Assembly (NCBI RefSeq): GCF_019312585.1
Contig: NZ_JAHWDP010000001.1
Location: 434,001-498,000, forward strand
Direction: 5' to 3'
Origin: Halomarinibacterium sedimenti
GTDB taxonomy: Bacteria > Bacteroidota > Bacteroidia > Flavobacteriales > Flavobacteriaceae
DNA length: 64,000 nt
Shown here: positions 25,918 through 35,513 of the stretch, piece by piece
Numbering within the stretch: the stretch's first letter is position 1
How the letters are laid out: each line of letters opens with the position of its first letter
Notes under the pieces: model-generated
Told to the model about the DNA's origin: nothing
The model's input: only the letters and a program-made list of their open reading frames with translations
Database searches by the model: none
Translations under genes and position numbers: made by a program

Positions 25918-26145
25918 ATGAACAACAACACAACAACAGTAACCTGTGGCCAATGCCGAGGACAAGGCACCACCGTCTGGAACGGCAATAAAACAACTTG
26001 CTTGGGTTGTCAAGGAAGTGGAAATGTACGGGTAGCAGCACCTGCAACTTTATGTGGGCAATGTCGCGGGCAGGGCACCGTTATTTCTCAAGGAAAAAGA
26101 GAACAATGTGGTGGTTGTGGTGGCTCTGGGTATTTTAAAGGGTAA
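25918..26145 (+). CDS. Stand-alone DnaJ-type zinc-knuckle mini-protein
   Basis: A 75-residue protein made almost only of four CxxCxGxG-type motifs: CGQCRGQG (10-17), CLGCQGSG (28-35), CGQCRGQG (47-54) and CGGCGGSG (64-71). This is the cysteine-rich zinc-binding region of DnaJ/Hsp40, here without J-domain or substrate-binding domain. In DnaJ these knuckles hold two zinc ions and help bind unfolded protein. It has no signal peptide, so it is probably cytoplasmic. It ends 3 bp before the convergent prenyltransferase gene. Partner unknown. Confidence 0.75.
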   Translation: MNNNTTTVTCGQCRGQGTTVWNGNKTTCLGCQGSGNVRVAAPATLCGQCRGQGTVISQGKREQCGGCGGSGYFKG

Positions 26146-26148
26146 TAA

Positions 26149-27069
26149 TTATAACACCCCCACCCAACTCAACCTACGTAATAACACATCTACATCTAGC
26201 AACACAATACTAAATACTCCTATTACAATTCCTAAACGTAAGATGGTATGTAGTAAAATGTAGTGAAGTTTTGCTTGAGACACCCAAAGAAATAAGACAA
26301 ATACAAGTAATGCTAACGTGGTAGCAAGAAAGTAATACCGCATATAACCAATCTCAAAATAGGTCAATAAAAAGAAAATAGGAACTAAGGTTAGTGCCGC
26401 TAAAATAGTGAGCATCCATTTAGAGACCTTTTCTCCATAAACCACAGGAATGGTACGGTAGTTTTGAGTTAAATCCCCTTTAATATTTTCTAGATCTTTT
26501 ACCAATTCCCGCATCGAAATTAAAAGAAACAAAAAGGTAGCGTGAACAAAAATGACCAATGCAAAATTGTGATAATAAATAAACACGGCAAAAAAGGGCA
26601 CTACCGCTAAAATTGCTGCGGTGAAGTTTCCAATAAAGGGATATTTTTTAAGTTTATGAGAATAAAACCACAACATAAAAATATAAACAGAAAAGAAAAC
26701 TACCGCCTTAAACGATACATAACTAGCGAATACTACCGAGAGAAAATTGAGCACAAAATAGGTGGTCAACTTGGTGCGCTGACTCACCAATCTATCAAGC
26801 TTAGTCTTTAATGGTCTATTGATTAAATCCTTCTCTCTATCGTAAAAATTATTTATAATATATCCGCCCGCAATAGCACTTGCAGATGCCAAGACCAGCA
26901 TTAAAAGATTTACATCAAACAAGACTTTACGCCCAGGTAAGTGTGGCGCCATAATGTAAATAGCCGCTAAATATTGAGCAATGACAATAACTAAAATGTT
27001 GTATCCCCGTACCACAGAAAACAAACTGAAAAGTTTTAATAAAAAGAGTTTTTGCTTTCTGCTCAACAT
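26149..27069 (-). CDS. UbiA-family prenyltransferase (geranylgeranylglycerol-phosphate type)
   Basis: A 306-residue membrane protein with about eight or nine hydrophobic segments. The first Asp-rich motif reads NNFYDREKD and is followed by 'RPL', the second lies in 'KDLENIKGD'; together they bind the Mg-diphosphate of a polyprenyl donor. Flavobacterial members with this neighbourhood are usually annotated as geranylgeranylglycerol-phosphate geranylgeranyltransferase; the acceptor is unproven. ATG at 27069 is preferred to a GTG one codon earlier. It is 21 bp downstream of mevalonate kinase, so the operon makes and uses isoprenoids. Confidence 0.85.
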   Translation of the reverse strand: MLSRKQKLFLLKLFSLFSVVRGYNILVIVIAQYLAAIYIMAPHLPGRKVLFDVNLLMLVLASASAIAGGYIINNFYDREKDLINRPLKTKLDRLVSQRTKLTTYFVLNFLSVVFASYVSFKAVVFFSVYIFMLWFYSHKLKKYPFIGNFTAAILAVVPFFAVFIYYHNFALVIFVHATFLFLLISMRELVKDLENIKGDLTQNYRTIPVVYGEKVSKWMLTILAALTLVPIFFLLTYFEIGYMRYYFLATTLALLVFVLFLWVSQAKLHYILLHTILRLGIVIGVFSIVLLDVDVLLRRLSWVGVL

Positions 27070-27090
27070 CACGGAGCCGTTTTAGAAAAT

Positions 27091-28029
27091 CTAGAAGTTG
27101 TAAACGACTTCTAGTTTGTAGTCTTTTAAAGCCGCTTTGGCCTTTTCAAGGTCTTCAGTAAACCCTAGCATATAACCACCTCCACCAGAACCACATAATT
27201 TTAGGTAATAGGCGTTGGTATCAATTCCTTTTTTCCAAAGATTATGAAATTCTTTAGGAATCATAGGCTTAAAGTTGTCCAGCACGACTTTGGAAAGATG
27301 CTTTATATTTCCAAACAGTGATTTTACATCTCCTTTTAGGAAATCTTCCACACAAGCATCGGTATGCTTTACAAATTGATTTTTAAGCATATTTCGGAAA
27401 CCTTCCTGCTTCATCTTTTCCATAAAAATGTGTACCATAGGTGCTGTTTCCCCTGTGGTTCCACTATCTAATAAGAATACGGCACCTTTACCACTTTCGG
27501 TTTGTGAAGGAATACCAGCAGGTTCGATATGGTCTTTAGAATTGATAAGAATGGGTAAACTTAAATAGCTGTTAAGTGGATCCAGACCTGAAGATTTTCC
27601 GTGGAAAAAGGATTCCATTTCTGCAAAAATAGCTTTCAGTTGTAATAGCTTTTCACGTGTTAAGTTCTCCAGTACGGTGATTTTTTCAGTGGCGTATTTA
27701 TCATATATCGCAGCCACTAACGCACCACTACTACCCACTCCGTATCCCTGCGGAATACTAGAGTCAAAATACAATCCTTTGGTGATATCCTCCTTTAGTC
27801 TATCCAATTCAAAATGCACCAACTTGGGTTGCTCCTCTTGTAACTTTTCCAAATATTCTGAAAAACGACGCAGATTGTCATTAGATTTAAATGTTCCCAC
27901 CGTATGGTGTTCGTCAATCTTTAAGGCACCGTTGTAAAAATTATAAGGAATAGAGAGTCCTTTTGAATCTTTAATGATACCATATTCACCAAAGAGAAGG
28001 ATTTTTGAATAGAAAAGGGGACCGTGCAT
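27091..28029 (-). CDS. Mevalonate kinase (GHMP kinase)
   Basis: A 312-residue GHMP kinase. 'FYSKILLFGEYGI' is the first motif, 'GYGVGSSGALVAA' the ATP-binding glycine loop, and 'KLCGSGGGGYMLGF' the third motif. The sequence context with diphosphomevalonate decarboxylase and a prenyltransferase makes mevalonate kinase the likely activity, the step from mevalonate to mevalonate 5-phosphate. A phosphomevalonate kinase role cannot be excluded, as only one such GHMP kinase is seen here. It starts 21 bp before the UbiA-type gene and is transcribed with it. Confidence 0.85.
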   Translation of the reverse strand: MHGPLFYSKILLFGEYGIIKDSKGLSIPYNFYNGALKIDEHHTVGTFKSNDNLRRFSEYLEKLQEEQPKLVHFELDRLKEDITKGLYFDSSIPQGYGVGSSGALVAAIYDKYATEKITVLENLTREKLLQLKAIFAEMESFFHGKSSGLDPLNSYLSLPILINSKDHIEPAGIPSQTESGKGAVFLLDSGTTGETAPMVHIFMEKMKQEGFRNMLKNQFVKHTDACVEDFLKGDVKSLFGNIKHLSKVVLDNFKPMIPKEFHNLWKKGIDTNAYYLKLCGSGGGGYMLGFTEDLEKAKAALKDYKLEVVYNF

Positions 28030-28199
28030 ACGCTTTTTTACTGTTGTAGTATAAAGATACTACATTTTAAATGATAACTCAACTGAACTGCAAATATAGT
28101 ATTTATTAGCATATCTTATTGTGAAAAAAAACCAAAAACTCCTAAATACAAAAGAACAACTTTCAGATTTTTAGTACCTTACAATAAAAATGTTGTGTT

Positions 28200-29684
28200 A
28201 TGAAAAAAATTACTCTCTTAGGATTTGTATTACTTTCCATCTTTTCATTTTCTCAAACACATACGTGGACGGGTAATGGGGGCGATAATTATTGGAACAA
28301 TCCTGATAATTGGGATGTTTTTTCGGTTCCAGATGGGACGAGCGATGTATTAATTTCGGGCAATGGAATTATAGTTGATGTAAGTGCGAACAACGAAGGC
28401 GGTACTATTGTCATTCAACAGGGTGCCAGATTAATTGTAAATGGTACGCTAACCAGTCAGCAGAGCCTTACCCTTATTAATGCCGAAATCGAAGTCATTG
28501 GAACATTGCAAAATAATGGAGGAATCATTGTGATTGAGCCAGGTGCTACGCTTATCGTGGAAGGCAGCATCACGAACGGTGTTTCCAATGAAATTGAAAT
28601 AGCGGATGGGGGCGAACTCATATTTTTAGATGGAATATTGCAAGGTGGAATCATTGAAAATGATGGTACAATTTTGATAGAATCCAGTGAAATGAAAGAA
28701 ATGCACGACGTTATTCTCAATAACCGAAGCGAAATCTTAATTTTAGATAGTGGCACCATTAGTTTGTATGGAATAACCACCATCAACAACGCACATGGAG
28801 CCGAAATAAATATCAATAGCCCAGGCGGATTAATTGAAGATAGTGGAGTTGCAACCGTAAATAATGATGGACTCATAAGAAGAATATCGAACGGTGGTCC
28901 TGGTGCTTTTTATATGATTTTTGATATGAATAATTCTGGTATAATACTGTTGGACGAAGAACAGATTTTCTTGTTTTTAGTAGGTTCTCAAAATTTTACC
29001 AACAATGAAGACGGGTTTTTGATAGGTAATGGCTCCTACGATATTACTGCTAATTTTGTAAACAACGGTTATGTGTACCCAGGAGGGTTTCACAGCGTTG
29101 GTGCTATGGAATTCGTCAATAATTTTCATTTTCCGCCCAATGCGATACTCGAATTAGATGTAATGAGCCCTTCAGAACACGATATGGTAAATGTGTTCGG
29201 GTCACCCACCATTGAAGGAAATATCCAATTATATTTAATGGATGAATTGGCGCTTGATGATGAAATAACAGTCATTACAAGTAGCAATAATTTAAATTGT
29301 AATCTGCCTGCTGAAATTTTAGCAAGCACCACCAACTTTAGCTACATCTTTGATGTAATTTGTGATAGTAATTCGGTGACCTTAAAAGTTTCTGAAATCA
29401 TGGAGCTTTTGGGCACAGATGAATTTACTAAAACGCCACATTTTTTTGTAAGTCCTAATCCTGCTACAGAAATCATTTCTTTTAATTATGCTTCTGAGAT
29501 TCTTCAGGAAAATGAAGATTTACAAATTGAAATATATTCAATATTAGGTCAAAAAATTGAAGCTAAAAAAGTGGCATCGGAAGTCACTCAAGTTGAAACA
29601 TCGCAATTAACAAGCGGCATCTATATCGCAAAGTTAGTTTCAGAAAAAGGAGTGATCACGACAACGAAAATTGTAGTAGAATAA
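28200..29684 (+). CDS. T9SS cargo protein with beta-solenoid-like repeats
   Basis: A 494-residue secreted protein. Signal peptide ends near residue 19 (FSFSQ). 'HTWTGNGGDNYWNNPDNWD' is a motif found at the start of many Bacteroidota surface proteins. The middle is rich in short Ile/Gly/Asn strands ('IVIEPGATLIVEGSI'), suggesting a right-handed beta-helix. The last 75 residues form a T9SS type A sorting domain ('FFVSPNPATEIISF' to 'KIVVE'). It is probably a surface adhesin or carbohydrate-associated protein. It lies on the opposite strand between two mevalonate-pathway genes; its stop abuts that of mvaD. Confidence 0.85.
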   Translation: MKKITLLGFVLLSIFSFSQTHTWTGNGGDNYWNNPDNWDVFSVPDGTSDVLISGNGIIVDVSANNEGGTIVIQQGARLIVNGTLTSQQSLTLINAEIEVIGTLQNNGGIIVIEPGATLIVEGSITNGVSNEIEIADGGELIFLDGILQGGIIENDGTILIESSEMKEMHDVILNNRSEILILDSGTISLYGITTINNAHGAEININSPGGLIEDSGVATVNNDGLIRRISNGGPGAFYMIFDMNNSGIILLDEEQIFLFLVGSQNFTNNEDGFLIGNGSYDITANFVNNGYVYPGGFHSVGAMEFVNNFHFPPNAILELDVMSPSEHDMVNVFGSPTIEGNIQLYLMDELALDDEITVITSSNNLNCNLPAEILASTTNFSYIFDVICDSNSVTLKVSEIMELLGTDEFTKTPHFFVSPNPATEIISFNYASEILQENEDLQIEIYSILGQKIEAKKVASEVTQVETSQLTSGIYIAKLVSEKGVITTTKIVVE

Positions 29685-30764
29685 TTAGCATTTTTGAGCA
29701 CCAAACCCTACTGAATCTTCAATAAACTCTCCGTTTTTGCAAAATTGCGTCAATTGCGTTTTTATAAATTCTGAAACGAGTACTTTTTCCGCTTCAGGAA
29801 ATAAAACATGGACGTTGGCACCTGCATCGAGTGTAAAACAAACCTTACTTCCTGTTTCTTTTCTGAAATCCCAAATTCTATTAATGATTTCCAACGTATT
29901 CGGCTTCATTAAAATAAAATAGGGATGGGAAGTGAGCATCATGGCATGTAACGACAAGGCTTCACTTTCCACAATACTTATAAATTCAGATAGATTCCCG
30001 CTTTTTAATACAGGAATCAGTTTCGAAAGGTTTTCATTGGCTTGCTCAAAACGTTGTTCGGCAAAAGGGTGATTGTGCATTAAATTATGGCCCACGGTAC
30101 TACTCACCTGCTTTTCGCCTTTATCCACTAATAAAATAGTGTCCTGGTAGTTTTCAAAATTTTTATGAACTGTATACGGATACGGAACCCCGTATAAATT
30201 AGTGGCTTTACCAATTTGTGGGTGTTCTCCCCAAACCACCAAAGGTCCTTCGATGCTTCGGCATGCACTGCCAGAGCCTAATCGGGCTAAAAAAGAAGCC
30301 TTTTTGCTAAAGAAATCTTCAGGAATTTCAAAATCACCTAATGATTTTTCTATTTCCATTAAACAACACGCCAAGGCGCTCATACCACTTGCTGATGAGG
30401 CAATTCCGCTGCTATGCGGAAAACTATTTGAGGTCTCAATTTTAAATTGATAGTTTTTCAGAAAAGGCACATAGGCTTCAACACGCTCAAAGAATTTTTG
30501 AATTTTGGGTTCAAAACCCTTTTCTCGCTTTCCGTCGAGATAGACTTCAAAGTCAAAACCTTCAGATTCTTTCTTCTGAAAAGAAACATTGGTTTTTGTA
30601 TGACAGTTACTCAACGTAAAGCTAATAGAAGCATTTTTAGGTAATTGCTCGCCATATTTTCCCCAATATTTTACCAAAGCGATATTGCTAGGCGATTGCC
30701 AAGAAACTTTTCCATTTTCTGGAGACTGAGTGTGTTTTTCTGGAAGGAATTGGCTTTTATCCAT
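29685..30764 (-). CDS. mvaD: Diphosphomevalonate decarboxylase
   Basis: A 359-residue GHMP-family enzyme from the ATG at 30764. 'SPSNIALVKYWGKYG' is the family's N-terminal signature, 'SSGIASSASGMSALA' the ATP-binding loop, and 'CFTLDAGANVHVL' carries the catalytic Asp. It decarboxylates mevalonate 5-diphosphate to isopentenyl diphosphate. The other mevalonate genes (kinase, prenyltransferase) lie beyond an oppositely oriented T9SS gene. An upstream extension of the frame to 30851 is rejected: it would reach into the promoter of the ECF sigma gene. Confidence 0.92.
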   Translation of the reverse strand: MDKSQFLPEKHTQSPENGKVSWQSPSNIALVKYWGKYGEQLPKNASISFTLSNCHTKTNVSFQKKESEGFDFEVYLDGKREKGFEPKIQKFFERVEAYVPFLKNYQFKIETSNSFPHSSGIASSASGMSALACCLMEIEKSLGDFEIPEDFFSKKASFLARLGSGSACRSIEGPLVVWGEHPQIGKATNLYGVPYPYTVHKNFENYQDTILLVDKGEKQVSSTVGHNLMHNHPFAEQRFEQANENLSKLIPVLKSGNLSEFISIVESEALSLHAMMLTSHPYFILMKPNTLEIINRIWDFRKETGSKVCFTLDAGANVHVLFPEAEKVLVSEFIKTQLTQFCKNGEFIEDSVGFGAQKC

Positions 30765-30816
30765 AAGCAACTTTGAAAAACAAATATAACCATTTACCCA
30801 TGCTTTGCATAACCTG

Positions 30817-30843
30817 TGATGACATTTTAAAACCAAACCGATG
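30817..30843 (+). promoter_or_regulatory. ECF-type promoter A (sigma operon)
   Basis: TGATGACATTTT (30817-30828), 10-base spacer, CGATG (30839-30843). It lies 67 bases before the sigma factor start. The same bipartite motif with the same spacer recurs at 35454, 37447 and 41481, so this is proposed as the autoregulated promoter of the sigma factor. Confidence 0.75.
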
Positions 30844-30910
30844 TTATACAAAATGAGATTAATATGTAGTTGATTTTTAGTATCTTTCCCTATCTACTTT
30901 AGATGGGGCA

Positions 30911-31477
30911 ATGACACAACTAACAGCACAATGGGAACTTGTTTCTAAAATTAAAGCCAATAATGAATTGGTTTTAAAACAGTTATACCAGAGCAACTAC
31001 AAAAAAATTGAAGGTTATATTTTAAAAAACAGTGGATCTATGCCCCAAGCAAAAGATATCTATCAGGAAGCGTTTATTACGGTTTGGAAAAATATTAAAG
31101 AAGGAAAGTTTTCGCCACATAACGAAACAGCACTTCAAGGATATTTATACCAAATAGCTAGAAATAAATGGACAGACGAACTTCGGTCATCACGTTTCAA
31201 AAAAACGAATTCGTTAGAATCGTTTCATCAATTTTCTGAAAACGGAGAAGAAAACACGACTTCATTATTTGAAGAAAAAGAGCAAAAAATAGCCCTAGCA
31301 GAAGAGGCCTTTCAAAAGATAGGTGATGAATGCAAACAATTGCTTTCGCAGTTTTATTTCGAAAAAAAATCGCTTAGAGACATTGCTGCTTTATTTAATA
31401 TTGGAGAAGCATCCGCTCGAAACAAAAAATATCGCTGTATTCAGCAATTAAAAGAATTGGTTACAAACAATGAATAA
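30911..31477 (+). CDS. ECF RNA polymerase sigma factor
   Basis: A 188-residue sigma-70 family protein with only regions 2 and 4. Region 2 spans about 22-95 ('DIYQEAFITVWKNI' and 'YLYQIARNKWTDELR'); region 4 spans about 140-186 with a helix-turn-helix ('LRDIAALFNIGEASARNKKYRC'). It overlaps the membrane TPR gene by 8 bp and the TPR-CHAT gene follows. A promoter motif found upstream recurs before three nearby operons, which suggests the sigma factor drives its own operon and those genes. The target assignment is inference from motif repetition. Confidence 0.92.
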   Translation: MTQLTAQWELVSKIKANNELVLKQLYQSNYKKIEGYILKNSGSMPQAKDIYQEAFITVWKNIKEGKFSPHNETALQGYLYQIARNKWTDELRSSRFKKTNSLESFHQFSENGEENTTSLFEEKEQKIALAEEAFQKIGDECKQLLSQFYFEKKSLRDIAALFNIGEASARNKKYRCIQQLKELVTNNE

Positions 31478-32222
31478 AGATTCTAAAATATCACAAGAAT
31501 TACTGGAAACTGTGGAGCGGTATCTCAACAATACTATGGATGCTACGGAAAAACTTCAGTTTGAAAAGTCTCTCAAGAAAAACAATACCTTAAGGCAGCA
31601 AGTAGAAGACATTAAAATTCTTCTTTCTGGTATTGAAACTGCTAGCCTGCGTGAAAAAATGGAAGAATTTCACCATCAAATGGCGCAAGAAATAAAAGAG
31701 ATTCCAGTACGAAACATCACCAAAAACAATAGGACCAACAGTAGATTATTTTATGCCGTTGCAGCATCTGCGGTAATTTTATTGGGTATTTTTTGGATGT
31801 TCAATCCAAAAAATACTAACGAAATGTTATTCAATGAATACTTTTCAGTTGACCCTGGTTTACCCACCACAATGGGTAGTACGGATGAATTCAGTTTCTA
31901 TGATGGAATGGTAAATTACAAGCGGAAGGAATACGACGAAGCCTTAGAAAAATGGAGGCAACTCCTCCGTCAAAAAAATAACAACGACACCCTTAATTAC
32001 TTTATTGGTGTTACATATTTGGCGAAAGGAAATACAGAAGAAGCCATTCCTTTTTTAGAAAAGGTGACCACCCAAAAGGAAAGCATGTTTTTAGAGGATA
32101 GCTATTTTTATTTAGGGCTTTCAAATTTAAAAAATGATAACCTAGAAGATGCTAAAGAAAACTTCAGAAAAAGTAATACAGAAGAGGCTCAAAAAATATT
32201 AAAAGCTCTGGAAAAGAAGTAA
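31470..32222 (+). CDS. Membrane TPR protein, probable anti-sigma or signalling partner
   Basis: A 250-residue protein. Residues 1-90 are cytoplasmic, charged and helical; one membrane segment spans about 92-110; residues 135-250 carry two to three TPR-like helices ('DALEKWRQLL' region, 'YFIGVTYLAKGNTEEAIPFLEKV', 'SYFYLGLSNLKNDNLEDA'). Position directly after an ECF sigma gene (8-bp overlap) and the cytoplasm-membrane-periplasm layout fit an anti-sigma factor, although I do not see a zinc-binding HxxxCxxC anti-sigma motif. The next gene starts 1 bp downstream. TPRs could contact the TPR-CHAT protein. Confidence 0.75.
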   Translation: MNKDSKISQELLETVERYLNNTMDATEKLQFEKSLKKNNTLRQQVEDIKILLSGIETASLREKMEEFHHQMAQEIKEIPVRNITKNNRTNSRLFYAVAASAVILLGIFWMFNPKNTNEMLFNEYFSVDPGLPTTMGSTDEFSFYDGMVNYKRKEYDEALEKWRQLLRQKNNNDTLNYFIGVTYLAKGNTEEAIPFLEKVTTQKESMFLEDSYFYLGLSNLKNDNLEDAKENFRKSNTEEAQKILKALEKK

Positions 32223-32223
32223 T

Positions 32224-35200
32224 ATGATCGGCTTTAAAACATATTTATTAGCTTTCATTGTATGTTTTAGCCTAAAACCTTTTACAGTATTTTCTCAAGA
32301 TAACCCTGAAAAAGGTATCTATCAAATTGAAAAATGGATTAAAGCAGATTCCATTCCCCAAGCCCAAGCATTGCTTGATACAAAACTTACTCATTTCCGA
32401 AGTACAAAAAATTACGATAGTCTTATTAGCTATATAGAGATTGTGGGGAGTTATGCACTTGCAAAAGGCGATAGACAAAAAGCCTATAAAAAAGCTGAAG
32501 AATTTGTTGCTGAAATAAATAAAAGTAACGACCCCACTTTTATTTCTTTAGCATTACAACGCTTAGGGTATTTGCATAGCGGGACTGGAGATCCTCGTAA
32601 AACGTATTCCATATTTGAAAACGCATATGAATATGCAAAACAATCTAATGACCCAAAGAAAGCAGATTTTGCCAATGTTAAGTATAGATTGGGTTACGAA
32701 GCTCAAAATTTTGGAGATTTCCAACTTGCCAAAAAACATTACCTCGATGCTGCAAAAACGCTCGATAATCTACAGAGTAAGGATGTAGAATTCTATCAAC
32801 AAATTTACAATGCCCTTGGCGGTATGATGTGGATGGAAGCCAAATTGGATAGTTCGAGTTATTACTTCAAAAAATCACTCGTCGAACTTGAAAAAGCAGA
32901 TGAAAGTGATTTAATGAATGCGCTTTTTCGTCCTGCGCTTATTAAAATGAATTTGAGTGTGCTTAAAAATGCCTTAGGCGAAAATCAAGAGGCCATTTCA
33001 CTTTCTCAAGAAAGCATCAAAGGGTTTGAAGCCTATATTGAAAAATCTACAGACGAATTTAGAATCCTAAGCGCCAAAAGACACCGAGCCACCGCTATTG
33101 AAAATTTAGGCAGCTACTATCACACCATAGGTGAATTTAAAAAAGCTGAAGCTTTAATAACCTATGCTAATGCTGAAAAAAAGAAATTTTTAGAGCCTAA
33201 TAGTAGTGGGATGATTATCTCTCGTATTATCCTTGCGCAAGCGAAGACCGCTGTCCGTGATTTTGAAGCTGCCAAAATCCTTCTTGAAGAAGCGTTAAAA
33301 ATTATAGAAGAAAACCCTGGTATTGAAAACTACTGGAAATCTGCCACCCTTACCACCTTAGCTACCGTTTATGAAAATTTAGGCGATACAGAAAAAGCAT
33401 ATAAATTTTATACCGAAGGAAACTTAGCATATAAAACCACACTACAAGGAAAATACAACAAAGACTATTTTGATGAACTTATAGACGTCTCAAACTTTTA
33501 TGCAACATCTGGCTACCCAGAAAAAGCGATGCAAGTTGCCGAAGAAATATATTATGAAGCTAAAAAAGGAGACTTTAAAAACACGCTTCAGGATTTTTAT
33601 CATACCGTAAATCTGGCCGAAATAGCCTTTAAATTGGACGAATATGATAAAGCAATTCAATATGCAGAAGAAGCATTATCCTTTCAATTAGGAGATAAAA
33701 ACACCCTCGTTATTGAATACCGTAAGCCAAAAGCATTGTATGTTCTGGTAGCCGCCCAGTACGCTCAAGATAAAAGTGCTTCTACCGAAAAACTTTTGGC
33801 TATGCTAGAAAAAGTAGAAGAAGGATTATCCATTTTAGAAACTCGAAAAGCAACCATAAAGAATTATGAGGATTTAAGCCTATTTATCGAAGAAAATAAT
33901 CAACTTTTTGAACTCGCCAAAAAAATTAGACTACACCTATATCAAAAAACTAAAAATGAAACCTACCTAGATGATGTTTTATCACTTCACGAAAGTTCGA
34001 TGTATTCGCGTATTCGCTCCAGACTTAATTTAAGAAGTGACGTATTATTATCCAAAATTCCAGAGGAGGTAGTCACTCGTGAGCGTCAATTAAAAAATAA
34101 CCTCAATAAAATCGTAATCGGTGAAACCACAAATGCAATTGACACTTTTTTTGAAGTAAATAATTCTTGGAAGCGTTTTATAGACACTCTAAAAACTCAA
34201 TATCCAGAATATTACAAACTACACTATGCCACATTGGAAGAATCTGTAAGCGATATCCAAAAGTATATCGACCAAGAAACCACTGTAATTCGTTACTTTT
34301 TTATTGAAGAAAACCTATACGCACTGGTTATGAGTGCTTCGGAAAAGAAACTATTCCCGCTTGGCTTTAAAGATGTTAAAGAATTAATTCAGCAAGTATC
34401 TTCAAAGGAATTTGATGTTCAAAAAATAGCTCCCAATTTACATCGATTGTACGAAGCCCTATGGAAACCCTTTGAAGGTGAGGTTACAACCAAAAATATT
34501 GTGATTGTTCCAGATCGTGAACTTTTCAATTTAAGTTTTGAAATGCTCACGCCTCAACCTATTTCCAGTTTTTCTGAAATGGCTACCCATAGTTTGCTTT
34601 CAAAATATAGCATAAGCTATCAATTTAGTATGCTTATTATGAAACCAAAGCAAAATGTAGTAAACACATATGATGCTAATTATGTGGCTTTTGCACCAGA
34701 ATTTTCAGACAAAATGAAACAAGAATACCAAATGGTTGTAAAAGATTCCTCAGCTTTGGATGAAGCATACCTTAATTTATTACCGCAACCCTTTAGTGTA
34801 GATGTCATTAAAAAATATTCTAAGCAGTTTAATGGAGAATCCTTTTTAAATAAAAAAGCCTCCAAGCAATTGTTCCAAAAATCAGCAGGAGAGCACAAGA
34901 TCATTCATATTGGCACCCATGCCGAAAGTGATAATATTAGCCCAGAACTTTCCCGCTTGGTATTTGCAAAAAATAGTGATGATTCCAACCTAGATGATAA
35001 TTATTTATATACCTACGAAATTTACAACTACAACCTTTCTTCTAATCTTGCAATCCTTACTGCTTGCGAAACAGGAAAACCGGGCTATCAAGCTGGGGAA
35101 GGAATGATTTCCTTAGCGCATGCTTTTAATTATGCTGGAAGCGAAAGTATCCTTACAAGTCTTTGGGAAATAGATGAAGAATCCAGCTCAAAAATAATTC

Positions 35201-35442
35201 AAAGTTTTTACGATTATCTTTCGGACGGATTACCCAAAGACGAGGCATTGCAGAAAGCAAAACTAGATTATATTGCATCGGCCAAAGGCAGAACCGCTTC
35301 ACCACAATATTGGGCAGGATTGGTGCTTATTGGCGATACAGCACCTATTGAGTTTAAAAGTTATTCTACAATTTTATACTGGATTTTAGGAGGAATTTTT
35401 CTTTTTTTACTACTGTTTTGGTTTCTTAAGAAAAAGAAATAG
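32224..35442 (+). CDS. Exported TPR-CHAT caspase-like protease, C-terminally anchored
   Basis: A 1072-residue protein. Signal peptide to about residue 25 (FTVFSQ); about ten TPR units cover roughly 30-560; a linker helix region follows; the CHAT domain covers about 740-1035. The CHAT dyad is visible: His899 in 'HIGTHAES' and Cys948 in 'ILTACETGK', as in caspase/separase relatives. A last membrane segment (about 1048-1068) ends in KKKK, so the body lies in the periplasm. It is the third gene of the ECF operon. CHAT proteases are known to be switched on by partner binding through TPRs; substrate here is unknown, with the neighbouring subtilase and surface fibres as candidates. Confidence 0.88.
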   Translation: MIGFKTYLLAFIVCFSLKPFTVFSQDNPEKGIYQIEKWIKADSIPQAQALLDTKLTHFRSTKNYDSLISYIEIVGSYALAKGDRQKAYKKAEEFVAEINKSNDPTFISLALQRLGYLHSGTGDPRKTYSIFENAYEYAKQSNDPKKADFANVKYRLGYEAQNFGDFQLAKKHYLDAAKTLDNLQSKDVEFYQQIYNALGGMMWMEAKLDSSSYYFKKSLVELEKADESDLMNALFRPALIKMNLSVLKNALGENQEAISLSQESIKGFEAYIEKSTDEFRILSAKRHRATAIENLGSYYHTIGEFKKAEALITYANAEKKKFLEPNSSGMIISRIILAQAKTAVRDFEAAKILLEEALKIIEENPGIENYWKSATLTTLATVYENLGDTEKAYKFYTEGNLAYKTTLQGKYNKDYFDELIDVSNFYATSGYPEKAMQVAEEIYYEAKKGDFKNTLQDFYHTVNLAEIAFKLDEYDKAIQYAEEALSFQLGDKNTLVIEYRKPKALYVLVAAQYAQDKSASTEKLLAMLEKVEEGLSILETRKATIKNYEDLSLFIEENNQLFELAKKIRLHLYQKTKNETYLDDVLSLHESSMYSRIRSRLNLRSDVLLSKIPEEVVTRERQLKNNLNKIVIGETTNAIDTFFEVNNSWKRFIDTLKTQYPEYYKLHYATLEESVSDIQKYIDQETTVIRYFFIEENLYALVMSASEKKLFPLGFKDVKELIQQVSSKEFDVQKIAPNLHRLYEALWKPFEGEVTTKNIVIVPDRELFNLSFEMLTPQPISSFSEMATHSLLSKYSISYQFSMLIMKPKQNVVNTYDANYVAFAPEFSDKMKQEYQMVVKDSSALDEAYLNLLPQPFSVDVIKKYSKQFNGESFLNKKASKQLFQKSAGEHKIIHIGTHAESDNISPELSRLVFAKNSDDSNLDDNYLYTYEIYNYNLSSNLAILTACETGKPGYQAGEGMISLAHAFNYAGSESILTSLWEIDEESSSKIIQSFYDYLSDGLPKDEALQKAKLDYIASAKGRTASPQYWAGLVLIGDTAPIEFKSYSTILYWILGGIFLFLLLFWFLKKKK

Positions 35443-35453
35443 CCACTTCCATT

Positions 35454-35480
35454 TGATGACATTTTATTGGTTTTTCGATG
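35454..35480 (+). promoter_or_regulatory. ECF-type promoter B (subtilase)
   Basis: TGATGACATTTT (35454-35465), 10-base spacer, CGATG (35476-35480), 33 bases before the S8 peptidase start. Both boxes are identical to those before the sigma gene while the spacer sequence differs. No terminator is seen between the CHAT gene and this promoter. Confidence 0.75.
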
Positions 35481-35513
35481 TATTCGAAAGAATAATCATA
35501 AAACTAAATCGTC

